Shown piece after piece: positions 10,704 to 22,089 of a stretch of DNA of 64,000 nucleotides. The DNA is from Blastobasis lacticolella. Its lineage: Eukaryota; Arthropoda; Insecta; Lepidoptera; Blastobasidae. Each line of letters opens with the position of its first letter. The first letter of the stretch is position 1. The notes under the pieces were generated by a model, which saw nothing but the letters and a program-made list of their open reading frames with translations, searched no databases and was not told the DNA's origin. The stretch is taken from NCBI GenBank assembly GCA_905147135.1, contig LR990053.1:18178501-18242500 (forward strand). Reading direction: 5' to 3'. Made by a program: the position numbers and the translations under genes.

Positions 10704-11503
10704 TTTCAATGTTTCCAGTCCAGAACTGGGAGACGTGGACGGGATTGTTTGAGGTTTTAAAGAAGTCTTTGAGCGAGCAGGACTTGGGGGAATTTGTGTA
10801 GGTGAGCAAATACGCCATGGTCTGCTTTATTTAGCAGATAAAATAAACTGTGTGCACCACATAAATGTGGTGGCGATGTACCCCCATCTGTACAAAAATT
10901 ATTTTGATCTGTCAATCTGGGCACACAACCTATTCAGCGTCTTTTAAGTCGGCGGCAATTCACAGTGTATTGTACAACATTTCCTGAAATTGACAAATTT
11001 TTTTTCCGGACGCTTAAATTACTTCTTTTTAGTACTGCTTACATTCTGTACCTTTAGAAGATAACCTAAAAACTTGCTTTAATAAGTAATAAAACATGAA
11101 TACCTACTTATATAAAAATTCACTTACGGGATGAAATAAGGATCATTCTGAAACAAAAGACGCTTGATCAGCTCTAGCTTGACCTTTTAGAAAGTTTCAG
11201 CCAAAGATTGTTGCTTAAAAAGTTGCAAAGAAAGGCTATCTAGATCAAAGCCTACAGACGTTGCTACCATCTCCTACGAACTGACTGAAATACGCAGACA
11301 GGTATTCAGTAAAATGATTATTGAGCACGTAGAATGAAATCTGTGCCCTCGGCGACAGGAATAAATCTTTGTATGTTTATAGACTACTTTCGATAACATG
11401 AGTCGCTTCGATGTTAGGTTAAAAACCGTACAATCTGCCATGGGTTATGTCGATTTTGGATTGAGGACGGGTTTTCAAAAAAGCCAAAATAGAAAGATAA
11501 TAA
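10704..11503. other. No gene recognised
   Basis: AT-rich spacer between SINE-2 and SINE-1. Nothing supportable. Confidence 0.5.
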
Positions 11504-11850
11504 AATCATCTTGGCGTTAATGTCCCGGTTGTGCTCTCGCGCACGAGGGCCTGGGGTCCGCCTTGACCATGATCCAGGATTTGGCAGGTCAGGTAATTAC
11601 AGTGGAACGACTGCCATCTTACCTCCATGACCCTGCTACCAGGGGAACCTGACCAGATTGGATCATGGTTACACACCCAGTCGCCTGAATGTGCAGGTTT
11701 CATCACGATGTTTTCCCTCACTGTAAGAGCATCGGTTAGTATTCAACATAACTTCAGAAAACAGTCATTGGTACATGGCCGGAGCGGGATTCGAACCCGG
11801 GACCTCTGGCTTACGAGTCGTATACTCTAATCGCTGGGCCATCTACGCTC
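11504..11850 (-). mobile_element. SINE-1, full length
   Basis: A complete reverse copy. The 3' end 'aatcatcttggcgttaatg' is on the low side. The tRNA-like head includes 'gcgggattcgaacccggga' (box B reversed) and ends near 'gggccatctacgctc'. It differs little from the + copy at 45703-46061. About 347 bp. No direct-repeat flanks were found. Confidence 0.9.
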
Positions 11851-12736
11851 TCAAACATATTATAGGAACGTAAATTACTCGCACAAAACATTCATAATGT
11901 TTTTAAAATAGCTGGGGTCCAAAGTAGTAAGAATTAAAACAGATGTATGGAAGGAACTGTTAATAATATTGCAAGGACAGGGCCAAATGGCGGTCCATAG
12001 TCAGCTAACCCCTCCTGTAAGATAAAATAATAATATTAGCTTTAACTAAACAAAACCAATATATATATTGTACGCAAAATTGTCTATAACCAGGCCAGAT
12101 TTCAGTTTCGTTGACCTTGGCGTCGTTCGCAACTAGGGCCCCATTTGGTTACTATTTCCGTCCTCACTGACGGCGGGGTCACCCGGCCTTCGCCCTCCAG
12201 TCCAATAACCCTCTATCATACGCGATATGTGGCCCCGAAACAAAGATAGCCTCGGCCCCCTAATACCTGCCCCGGGGCACGAAATTTCGTCGTCTCCAGA
12301 TTCCGCCTTACACAAAGATTAAAGGGGAAAAAAATAATATTCGCATTTTTATTTGAAACCTTGTGTACGCTCTCAACGTTCCCTAACAAAATCCTTTCTC
12401 TCGTTCATACACTTACTGCGTAAATATTATAAGGAAAGGTAAAAATTTGAGTGCGTTTACGAGCGTTCTATTACAGGGAAGTACTCGCGGGGGGCCGCAA
12501 CATCGCTTTGTTGTTAGGACGCGGGCCACGGCCCGGACAGGGACTACCATGTCGTCAAAAACGATAGTTTTATACAAACTATTTAGGTACACGCGTCGCA
12601 AATAGTTCCTTATACAATCTACCACCAGGCCCGCTACTTTTACCGTTCTGTGTTAGCGTGTATTGGCGGCAAAAGCAGCCATTAGCGTACAACCGAAATT
12701 GGCGTACGGCGACAATAGCTGCCATTGACGTTTTAG
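11851..12736. other. No gene recognised
   Basis: AT-rich with two GC-richer patches (about 12130-12310 and 12470-12550). No exon or known repeat recognised. Confidence 0.45.
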
Positions 12737-13000
12737 TGGCTATAGGGCCTAGTGGTAAAGGTATCCGACTCGTAAGCGAGAGGTACCGGGCTTGAATCCC
12801 ACTGTCGCCATGTACCAATGACTCTTTTCTGAGTTAAGTGCATAAGTTAAATGCTAAACGATACTCTTACGGTTAGGGAAATTTTCGTGATAAGCAGGCG
12901 TCTGAATGTGTAACCATGATCTAATCTGGTCAGGTTCACTATTAACAGATTTGCCAAATCCTGGATTATGGTCAAGGCCATTTACGCCAATATGATATCA
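12737..13000 (+). mobile_element. SINE-1 copy
   Basis: Head 'gcctagtggtaaaggtatcc' and 'gggcttgaatccc', then 'catgtaccaatgactctttt', 'ggtcaggttc', 'tcctggattatggtcaagg', 'cgccaatatgatatca'. It has internal deletions compared with 45703-46061. Confidence 0.85.
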
Positions 13001-13128
13001 TTAAGAATTCTATTAACATACATAGACTATGAATGAATGATTCTCACTATTTGCTAGATAAAGTGACTTAATATAAGTGATGCAAAAATGGACTTTATTC
13101 TATGAGCACTACAATCCACTTTGATTTG

Positions 13129-13275
13129 AAAGAAAGAAAGAAAGAAAATATTTATTACAAAGGACGCCACGACATAATAATTTACATTTAACACAAAAAA
13201 AAATAGTACATAAAACACGGAGACAATTATAGGGTTCCCAGTGTCATTTTTCGTGGGCATCCAGGGCATTTGCTC
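13129..13275 (-). mobile_element. LINE 3' end with (GAAA)n tail
   Basis: The (GAAA)n tract at 13129-13147 is a TTTC-type tail on the sense (minus) strand after 'aataaatattttc'. Inner sequence matches 152-213. A plus-strand tip of similar type lies at 51022-51057. Adjacent minus-strand frames up to about 13463 may be part of the element but show no recognisable domain. Confidence 0.6.
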
Positions 13276-14080
13276 TCACGCTTTTTGTTTCTGAATTTAG
13301 GAATGCCTAATAAGCGCATTAGTTCAATATGTCGGCTTGACAAGCAAAAATCCAATATCCATCCAGTAGCCTTAGGCGCTGTTCTAATTGGCAACGGTAA
13401 TACAACGGACATCAACCAACCAATAGGAGACTTCAAAAGCGGCCGTCGCACGACCGTTGCCAATCAGGACAGAGCCTTAGGGAGCCTCAACAGGGGCAGA
13501 AGATGACGTTGACCCTGACGAAACTGTTATCATTATCATGCCTCAACTCCGCCATGATTCCCACATTTGTACTTATAGTTCATTAAAATAGAACAAAGGA
13601 TAACCTTTTCAGATATGAGCCTCGACCTACCTGTTAACATCAAAAGTATTCCGCTTAAAAATACCTCTACAACGTCCAACCGCGCCCGTTACTGTAATCT
13701 TAACGCGAGAGCTCGGTGTTTGTCGCAGGATGGGGCCATAAAAGAGCTCACGGGACCCCCGGGGCCACACCTGGCATTGTATCTGGCCTGGATTCGTGCG
13801 GACACGGCCATAATACGGAACCCACTTTGAGAACGCGTGCACACTGATAATCACATGTAAGAGCGTCGTTCTTTTATATCTACACGCGGAGAGCGTTCGT
13901 CTACAGCCTGTTTTCGGCAACAATCGTGTGGAAATGTAATGAGAATTGGATGGAGTGGTTACGCTTATCGCATTCTATTGAGCCGGGTTCTTATAGCTAT
14001 CGTTTCTCAGTTTTATGATAAACTAGCGAACATCTCGGCATTTCTCTATCATAGCGAGTATTCCTACTAATAGCCCAAGG
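13276..14080. other. No gene recognised
   Basis: Mixed-composition DNA. A GC-richer patch at 13690-13800 has no recognisable coding sense. Confidence 0.4.
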
Positions 14081-14400
14081 TTTTTTTTTTATTATGTTTT
14101 CCGGAAGACAAACAGGCAAGCGGGCCACCCGTTGGAAAGTGGTCACCGCCGCCTATGAACATCAGCAACACCAGGGGAGTCACCAATACGTTGCCCGCCT
14201 CCGAAGAGACCACTAATATACCTCTTGAACGATCCCATGTCATAGTCCAAAGGAAACACTGTGGCTGGGAGCTCATTCCACATCCGAATCGTACGAACGA
14301 GAAACGTTCTTTCAAACCTTCGCGTGGTGACCAACAGAGGGTCTACGTAGTGGGGATGAGTACCCAGCCCACGGCGGATGTTTTTTATTCCTTCACGTAA
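14081..14400 (-). pseudogene. LINE RT C-terminal end, 5'-truncated and frame-broken
   Basis: On minus, a frame at 14143-14334 reads FERTFLVRTIRMWNELPATV then FPLDYDMGSFKR. This resembles the conserved C-terminal end of many insect LINE RT ORFs (cf. TFIMRTAKEWNALPASVFP at 63433-63936). Continuing residues switch frame. The poly-T at 14081-14091 is the reverse of the poly-A tail. The 3' UTR has 'gaccactttccaacgggtgg', related to the tips at 36599-36702 and 20578-20640. Dead copy. Confidence 0.75.
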
Positions 14401-14490
14401 AAACTGTTAAACGGATTTTGATGACATTTGGCAGTAATATAGATTATAGCCCACAATAGCATATAGGTTATAATTTATTCTGGAATTAAA
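14401..14490 (+). repeat. Lepidopteran-type dispersed repeat
   Basis: 'aactgttaaacggattttga', 'tgacatttggcag', 'agattatagccc' match a repeat phrase I recall from Lepidoptera, directly abutting the LINE fragment. No ORF. Confidence 0.45.
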
Positions 14491-15195
14491 TGTTGTTTCC
14501 ACAGAAATGAGTACGGAACGTTATAACAGAATTTTACGCAATCGAGGTCGCCGGCAGAGGCTAGTGTTACATATAAACCTTTCGGAATAAATTCTCTAAA
14601 TGATAGTGAAAACCGCATCAAAATCCCTTTCGTGGTTAGGAGGAATTAGCGGAGTGGCTGGCATTATTTACCGCCAATACCTGTACATCAGTTTACTAAG
14701 CCAGATTTTTAATGTCACAAAGATTACAATGTCAAACGATTCTGAGACTTTGTATGAAGGTACAAATTTATATGTGCGCCAATAATTATACGCCTAGCTA
14801 AATTATAATGGAACGATAAATTGGTAGCCATTTTCAATTCGTATTTCGTCTTGTTTAGCTAGCAAGGTTGGCTGACTAAATGATGAGTGCAGCATAGTTT
14901 GCTGTTAGTGCGAAGCCTTTGTTCTACTATGAAATATCGGGTATTTGGAGCAAAGAGCTGGCATCGCGCTAAAGGCCGCCCACGCGCAGCCTTATAGTAT
15001 CATAGTAATGTTACAGATTATAATTAGCCTTTCAGGGACCAAGTGGTTGATCGAATTCCACCTTGCCAAATTAGTCGCGAACTGTGGGGTTCCAAAGGAA
15101 CATTCTCCCACGCACATTACGGTTGTCGAATGAGCTCTCTGGAGAGGTTTTCCTTGGAAAGTTTAACATAGAGCTCTTCAAGAAAGGGGTGAAAC
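14491..15195. other. No gene recognised
   Basis: AT-rich spacer. Small frames have no recognisable domain. Confidence 0.45.
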
Positions 15196-15295
15196 AGTTT
15201 TACCCCTGGTATTGCAAAAGTCCGTAGGCTGCGGTGACTGCTTACCATCAGGCAGGCCGTAAGCTTTTTGGCACCTTAGTTGTATACAAAAAAGC
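15196..15295 (+). mobile_element. LINE 3' tip (family of 6243-6347)
   Basis: 'cccctggtattgcaaaagtc', 'cgtaggctgcggtgact', 'ccatcaggcaggccgtaag', 'ggcacctta' followed by an A-rich end. Closely matches 6243-6347. Confidence 0.75.
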
Positions 15296-15454
15296 TTCCC
15301 GATGGATTTAAATACAGATTTTACGTAATTGCTTTTATGAAGATTGGAAATAGCGACCATATGGTTGACTGCGCATTGAGTGTAGTTGCATGTGCAACCT
15401 CCCACAGTGGTTAATTAAATGCCTGCTTTAATGACCACGTTACCTGCGAGTGAG

Positions 15455-15598
15455 TTCCATGATCATTATAATCTGGACACCTTCAAGGCTACAGTGAATA
15501 GGCTGTTTCTAGTCACGCATGTTCCATCTTTGGCCGCATCGTCACTTACCACCAGCTGAGATGGCGGTCAAATGCCTGGCTAGTCTAATTTGTAAAAA
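15455..15598 (+). mobile_element. LINE 3' fragment (family of 63366-64000)
   Basis: Plus copy: 'aatctggacaccttcaaggc', 'acagtgaataggctgttt', 'ccgcatcgtcacttaccacc', 'gatggcggtcaaatgcctgg'. This is the reverse complement of the sequence at 63405-63530. It covers the last coding residues and 3' UTR. Confidence 0.75.
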
Positions 15599-15604
15599 TG
15601 AAGA

Positions 15605-15730
15605 AGATTAAGAGCGGCTTGCACCAAATTCTTAAACCAGCTGAAACATAAACACAAAACTTCTTACAAAAAAACATTCAACATCAATCTTAAACGTGTT
15701 TAAGAATTTGTTGCAAGCTGCTCTAAATCT
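15605..15730. mobile_element. MITE-like element with 33-bp terminal inverted repeats
   Basis: Arms 15605-15637 and 15698-15730 are inverted and match at 30 of 33 positions (start 'agattWagagcRgcttgc', inner end 'caaattcttaaac'). The 60-bp centre is A-rich and non-coding. Total 126 bp. No clear target-site duplication was seen, so superfamily is unknown. Confidence 0.7.
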
Positions 15731-17560
15731 ACTAACAAGTATTCAAAAAACAAACAGAATAAATGTGAACCACTGCACGAGTACAAGGCTCGCTATTCCT
15801 GGTAGCCTCGAGAAGCAAGAAGGAGCAGGCCCATGCAATTTGTAACGCAATTTAATAAAAAGCCTTCACAACGTCCCGCACACGCCCGCCTTGAACATAC
15901 CACGATGTAACTTCACGTTTGAGTATAATTGAAAATGCTCCTTGAGAGACAGCAGAATAGACAACGCTGGTGGAATGTGTATACGAAGAGTGTATTGTGT
16001 ATTTGGCATAATTACGTTAATAATGTAATGTAATGCTTCTGAGAACAATATTTTACATACATGCATTACATTCTTTCATGTTTTCCTACCTACAATATCA
16101 TGCCTATTTCCCGTATAAACTGCGAGGAAGCCATAAGTTGTCTTACGTTATCAAGTACAAGAAAAATTCCATATTGTAGTGATAGTACAGGTTTAGGAGA
16201 CATACAAAATGTTAGTCTGGCACAAAGAATATTTTTTGTGACCAACATTTTATCTTTCCATAGCGATAGTACTTACTGATCTTGTCGGTAAAGGTATTGG
16301 TTGCGATTTCTAGATTAAACAGGTTTTATCACAGCATTTGTACGCTAACTTCACTCCCCCTTACACTTTGTTCGCCCAGTATTCGGCGACTCATACGGCA
16401 TTTAGACTGGCATCGAACAATTACTTGTGCAAGTTTTAGGACACGTCGAGCATGCGGAGATACATATTCATATAATCTAAGCAGTAGTTAACTAAGTAAC
16501 AAACTCATACTCTTCACAATTCGCTTAAAAGAAAAACGCAGCAACCACAAAAATCTCTACCATTAACTAAATACCAACTACGACTAAATGCGACAAACCA
16601 TTATCCCTATCATCGCTTAAGTAAGAAAACTTGGTCGCAGGGAAAACTGGGCTCACTTTGTGTTGACGATTTGCGAGGGAAGTTACGCCATCGGTCACAA
16701 TGACTATCAGTCCCCGCAGTTGGCTTCATAAAGCCTCATCAGGAAAGGAAGGGGAGGGTAGGGGAGAGGTTTCACAAATACCACTTACACGGAATTTATT
16801 CTCCGAGAAACACATAAATAAAGTGCCGCGGAGATCGCGGCGAGGCGGCGACGCTTTTTTCGATACACCATGTCGAGTCGTATGTGCGACTAGTTTTTGT
16901 GAAAATCTGATCAGGTTTTTAGGTGTTTCATGCTTGTGTTGACGATGAAACCCAGCAGTGCCTAAAGGCTAAGTTTTTTAATAACAAATGCATTTGCTCT
17001 TGATTTTCGTATAACAAACCTACGATTAGATTGACGATGGTACGAGCTTAAAAAGTTTCTTATAAGGCTTGAAGTGATGATACAGTGTCAAGTATATAAA
17101 AAATAAATATTGACGACAGCGGTTGGCTACTCTTAAATATTTCTTAAGCAAAAGTGGAAAACCGGTACTTCGATGCAAAATAACCTATATCTCCGAAACG
17201 TGAAAAATATTTGCACAATCCCCTTTAGGCCATCGTCAAACAGACTTGCAGCTACAATTCCATAACCATCTTAGTTTAAATACAATAGGCAACACAGCAC
17301 TATCGAATCGAAATGTCCCGCGTCGTATCGAATATGTTCACGAGAGGAGGAAAACCGTACGGACTACAAATTCGGGCATCGGTAAGTTAGTTTTTAACGG
17401 TAACTAAATAATCCCCAATCAGGGGGCTTACACTGAACAAAGGGAGCGCGGGTCCCACGCGAGCTTGGCGGCGGGGTGCGGTGCGGTGGGGGGAGGAATC
17501 GTAAGTAACACCACAGTGCAACGAGAGGAATGGTGTAACAACTCGGTAGGTCAACTGTGT
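15731..17560. other. No gene recognised
   Basis: About 1.8 kb of AT-rich DNA with a GC-richer patch near 16740-16860 and another near 17440-17500. No exon, RNA or repeat family identified. Confidence 0.45.
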
Positions 17561-17634
17561 CCTTGAATTGTCATCATTATTATCATCATCTTCCTAGCGC
17601 TTATCCCGGCCGCTGCCAGTGCCCTTGAATTGTC
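17561..17634 (-). mobile_element. 50-bp LINE tip flanked by a perfect 12-bp duplication
   Basis: 'ccttgaattgtc' occurs at 17561-17572 and again at 17623-17634. Between them, 17573-17622 holds a (ATC/ATT)-rich tract followed by 'cctagcgcttatcccggccg', which is on minus an RTE-type 3' end with a GATGAT-type tail. This is a very short, 5'-truncated retrotransposition product. Confidence 0.75.
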
Positions 17635-18395
17635 TACGATTGAGCAATTGGGCTGCTGGCTCACTACGCCTATTTTTAGTTTGATAATCTACGTTAAAAT
17701 ATCCTACTATTTCACTTTCCAATTAAGCGTTTGAAGCGCTGGAAATTTTGTACGCCCAATAAATATTCGTTGTGCGAATATCAAGCGCAACAAATTATGC
17801 GATCTTTTACGGAAACCCGACATTTACTCTGATATTAAAGTACTCAGCAAACTGTATGTGAGGCAAATATTGTGCTGAAATTTGATATGTCAGCAATAGT
17901 TGCAAGCAAGTGCTCGTCCATATAATAACTAAGCTTCTTTTGTGGTCTACACCTAGAACTCAAGACACGTCGGTATAAGGCGCGTATGGAGTGGTTCCAC
18001 TGGTTCTCCCTTACACTGCGGCAAGTCAGTATGGGCGGGCCTCGAGAGATCGGCTTTTGTCGCGACTTCCGAGCGCGAGATTTACTGCCCACCCGTAATA
18101 GGCTGTTTAAAAAATAACCTTATCCAGATAAATCGTGTCGACGACTGGCTGCGCTGCGTACTGTACCGGGTGAGTTATGGACAGCGCTCGCAGTGGTTGA
18201 TATTAAACTCCGCGTGATAATGAGGTGTGTCTATTTCGAATTGATTTGCAAATTGTGAAGTGTATTAAGGCCCACAGTTTGCAATAGGAGGCACGCTTGC
18301 TTATTTGCTTACTGTATGACATAAATAAATTGAATACGTTGGGGCACTGTTCCCTTTCGGCCGCGTACGAAACTGGAGGTTCGTAACCAGTTAAT
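17635..18395. other. No gene recognised
   Basis: Unannotated spacer. A minus-strand 82-codon frame at 17844-18092 has no recognisable domain. Confidence 0.45.
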
Positions 18396-18650
18396 AATCA
18401 TCTTGGTGTTATTATCCTAGTTGTGTTCACGCGCACGAGGGCCCGGGGTCAGGATTTGACAGATCTATTACAGTAGAGCGGCTGCTATCTGACCTCCGTG
18501 ACGCTGTTAATAGGAGAACCCAACCAGATTGGATCATGGTTACAAATTCAATCGCCTGAATTTTGAGTTTGCCTCTTTGTTTGAGAGTAAGAGTATCAAT
18601 TAATGCTCAACAAGAAAGACATTGGTAGCCATAAGGCCATCGATGCTCCT
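18396..18650 (-). mobile_element. SINE-1 copy, decayed
   Basis: Low side 'aatcatcttggtgttat' and 'cgcgcacgagggcccggggt', then 'gagcggctgctatctgacc' and 'gattggatcatggttac'. The head end is degenerate after 'cattggtagcc'. Confidence 0.85.
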
Positions 18651-20011
18651 TCGGCACTGAGTTTCGTAACCTGTTGCGGTAGAAGAAAAACCCTTTAATA
18701 TATTATGATAATACGTACTCAGCCAAGCTCTACACCATATTTTTTATATTAATAAAAAAGTGATATTATCATCTGTATTCATCAGATACCGTAATTACAT
18801 GAAGCCCCGTTAAATGTTATTAATGTGGCTCAATTTAGGCTGTAATGGATGCGTTTGCGAGCGCTGCATTCTTGGCATTCTCGATTTAAGCGCTAATTTA
18901 TCAACTGCCGGACGCTGTAATGTAATCCAGCTAGTCGGATCGTGGATGCTGCACTTTATAGTGTAAGGCTCATTCTAACACTAAAACTAGTAACAGACGC
19001 TCCGACTTGGATGGAGCCGACCAACCGTCAGTTGCAGTTGATACTAATCCTTACGATTGACGTCACGACATGGTGATCGTGGGGGCGCGATGCGGGGATT
19101 TGTTTGTTTACAAATAATAAAATGAACCTTAAAAGTCCTTCGCATAGAAACCAAAATTACATAGTTTGAGACGAATCGTGCAGAAAATGCGTACAACTGT
19201 ATGGGCTCTATCAGTTGCCAAAATTTTTCAAAAAGTGTATCACCACAAAAAATATATGAAAATATGAAATTCCTTATGAAATTAGATTTTACGGGAGCAG
19301 TGAAAATTTGGAATGGTTCTAAAAAAAAAACAGTGTCTTTACGCCGTTTTGATCGAAACCACGAAGTTTGGATGCATTTTTATTACAGTTTTGAGCCGTT
19401 TTGATTGAAAATGAGGTGAAGTTCGTATTCAGCGGGCCTAAAATATCTGGATAAAAGAAAATGTATATTTACCAGAAGCGTAATTATACCGTTTTGTTCG
19501 CTAGCTCCTCAACTATTTTTAGTTCATGAGTGGGCTTCTACGGTTCTTAAATAAAAAGAAACGTAATACAATGCGTGTATAGTTAGCGAAGCTTTCTCGA
19601 GTACACATCGCAAGTGGCACGGACACGAATTATTTTCATAAAAAGTAACTATTCTTGGATCTCCACCAACCACTTCAGCCAAGAAACTTGGTAAATATCG
19701 CCGCAGTATTATGAACCTCACTGACATAGTTTCACGACGATGTGGAGTCTGCGCTTATTCTCTAAGACCGACGTCTAGAAGTTTAACGAAGTTAGCAGAA
19801 TGGATTCAGACTTGATGAATTCTATGTTGCAAAAATTAAACTTCGTCCAGGATGGAAACAACTAGTTTGAACGGATTATAAGACGTCGACTTAACACTTC
19901 ATGAAACGTTATTTAAGTTTTATCCAGGTGTGCTAGGAATTTGGGAACTATTCTATAGGTATTAAGGCTAAGTTTTAGCTTTAAAGTTTACAAGTAACAT
20001 AAAATTAAAAT
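18651..20011. other. No gene recognised
   Basis: About 1.4 kb of AT-rich DNA. No feature supported. Confidence 0.45.
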
Positions 20012-20138
20012 AATCATCTTGGAGTTAATATCCCGATTATGCTCCGGGTCTGCCGTGATCATAATCCAAGATTTGGTAGCTCAGGTAATTATAGTGGAGC
20101 GACTGCCATCTGACCTCCGTTACTCTACTACCAGGGAC
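20012..20138 (-). mobile_element. SINE-1 fragment (3' part)
   Basis: 'aatcatcttggagttaat', 'gatcataatccaagatttgg' and 'gtggagcgactgccatctg' occur in SINE-1 order. The head is missing. Confidence 0.8.
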
Positions 20139-20577
20139 CGGACGTTTATTATTAGATCGATTTAAATAAAACAAAGTATACAGAACACACGTCAAACTCA
20201 TAACACTCCTCATTTTACGTTGGGAGTTCAAAAAGTAAGTATCGTAATGGCACCTGACAAAGTTGGTCAAACCAAAAAAACTCTATATAGATTAAAACAA
20301 GACCTATTTCTGCTAAAGCTATTTCCACTTTCCGTAATTATTTGCGTAATAATGAGACCTAAATCTGCACGAACCATTTCCAGGTATTACCGCTGCGGGC
20401 AAACGCGTTAGCCGCTAAAGTTGGTCAAAGTGCAATTTGCAGTACTGATAGGTTATTTACTGCTGAATTTATTACTAGAGTGGGCTGCGGCCACCGTGTT
20501 TATGTAGTGCTAAATGCTGAATTTAATGTTGTATGCTACTATACTATAATATATTGATACACCTGGTCGTTGCTATT
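20139..20577. other. No gene recognised
   Basis: A 13-bp word 'cacctgacaaagt' (20250-20262) recurs in reverse complement near 37424-37436 and may mark a weak shared repeat. Otherwise nothing. Confidence 0.35.
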
Positions 20578-20640
20578 GTTTATAGGCAGCGATGACCACT
20601 TTCCATCAGATGGACCGCTTGTCTTATCATCATGCCTTTA
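20578..20640 (+). mobile_element. Short LINE 3' tip
   Basis: 'ttataggcagcgatgaccac', 'tttccatcagatggaccg', 'cttgtc' resembles the tips at 36640-36690 and, reversed, 14101-14155. Decayed. Confidence 0.4.
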
Positions 20641-21129
20641 GGTTTTCTGTTAGTCGAATGACTTCTTGATCTGCATATTGTATACTATACATGACGCACA
20701 TAACTGATTGGACGGGGTGGAATAATTCTATTTTGACAGACACCACACGGCTTTCAACAGTAATGTCTAATAATGCATTTTCCCTAAAATATAAATTACC
20801 TACCTAAATACCTAGATCTAAATAAAAGCATACAGATGATGTTGAAAATTACATTACACTAATTAGCCTGAAATGAATTTTAATTAGGGTCAATATTTCC
20901 GAGGCTAGTTATGAGGAATTACACTATATTGAAGCTTCACATATTCGTTTCCGAATTTAATATATTCACGAGTGGTTATAAGTTTGCATATTGCATCCAT
21001 CAGATATTTCATTTTCGTCTGTCTATTCTATTAATATTAAAATGAGAAAAAGTATAATTTATTCAAAATAAATATTTACATGACAGAGATAAATTAAAAT
21101 ATGATATTAACAGATACTAATTAGACTAA
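20641..21129. other. No gene recognised
   Basis: AT-rich spacer before LINE A. The 5' end of LINE A is not sharply defined, so some of it may belong to the element. Confidence 0.4.
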
Positions 21130-21472
21130 AAAATGGGATGGGGCCGTTTTTAGGGGGGTTGGTTTAAATGTGAAACGTCTACTTTGTCAGCTTTGACATT
21201 CTCGAAACTGCTACGCTCGTTCCGGACAGTGGGGTATCCACGTGTGGCCCGTGGCCCTCTCTTGCCGACGACATCTGTGATTTGTATTTCTTGCTGGCTC
21301 TTGCACTGGCTGAGGCCGACATATTAAATTGTTGTATAATTTTTTTACACATTTTGCTAATTTAACTGTAAATATTGTTTAAATTACCATTATTTTTTAT
21401 GTGGATCGATTGTTGTAGACAAACTCGATAAAATTAATTCTTGTAAGAATACCGCCCTAACATGTGTGAGTC

Positions 21473-22089
21473 GTGAGTTATACTGAAAAGAAATGCGATT
21501 TGTTCATTCAAAATTCCTTCAAACCTTCATGTTTACTCTTCTCTGTGGTTGGAGCTAGCACTAGCTACTCGGCTTATGAATTTATGTATTACTCCGAATT
21601 AGGAATTCTTGATGTTGTTTGCGTGACCATACCAAAAAAGTTGAATACATTACCGTCGAATACAAGATTGGCTGAAATGTTATGTTTCGAGGCGATGAAA
21701 TTTAGGTATGCAAGAAACCTCGCTTGCACGTCACTGTAGGATCCGGTAAACCATTTCACAATCTACAAACTGTAGAGAGACTGAAATATGTGCAGGCCTG
21801 GTCATTCAGACCCGAAACAACAACTCAGCAAATTCGAGATTTCCTCAATGGAATCACTAAATCGGAAGACTATCACGTTGAAAAACGTATACTCAAGACC
21901 GATAGGCATTCTTCCTTTATAATAGGGATTCCAGAAAGTTTATTCGATCAAATAAATTCGCCGACTGTATGGCCACAAGGTGTGCGCTATAGCAACTGGT
22001 TTCTCGCGCGCCCCCGCGAGTGCCGCGGGACCGAAGCCGACGCCAGCGCAGTTGCGCCAGTCGCCGCCGCCGCAGTCGCCAAACGCTAG
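21473..22089 (+). pseudogene. LINE A ORF1, broken
   Basis: The C-terminal half (frame 1, about 21700-22089) is clear: CKKPRLHVTVG, RETTTQQIRDFL-like region, VEKRILKTDRHSSFIIGIPE, then SPTVWPQGVR. This resembles the RNA-binding C-terminal domain of insect CR1/Daphne ORF1 proteins, which end around a 'VWP.GVR' motif. Upstream, the open frame is in frame 2 (21473-21739) and meets frame 1 only across a stop, so ORF1 has at least one frameshift or stop. The expected N-terminal zinc finger or coiled coil is not seen. The stop codon is at 22087-22089, inside ORF2. Confidence 0.65.
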
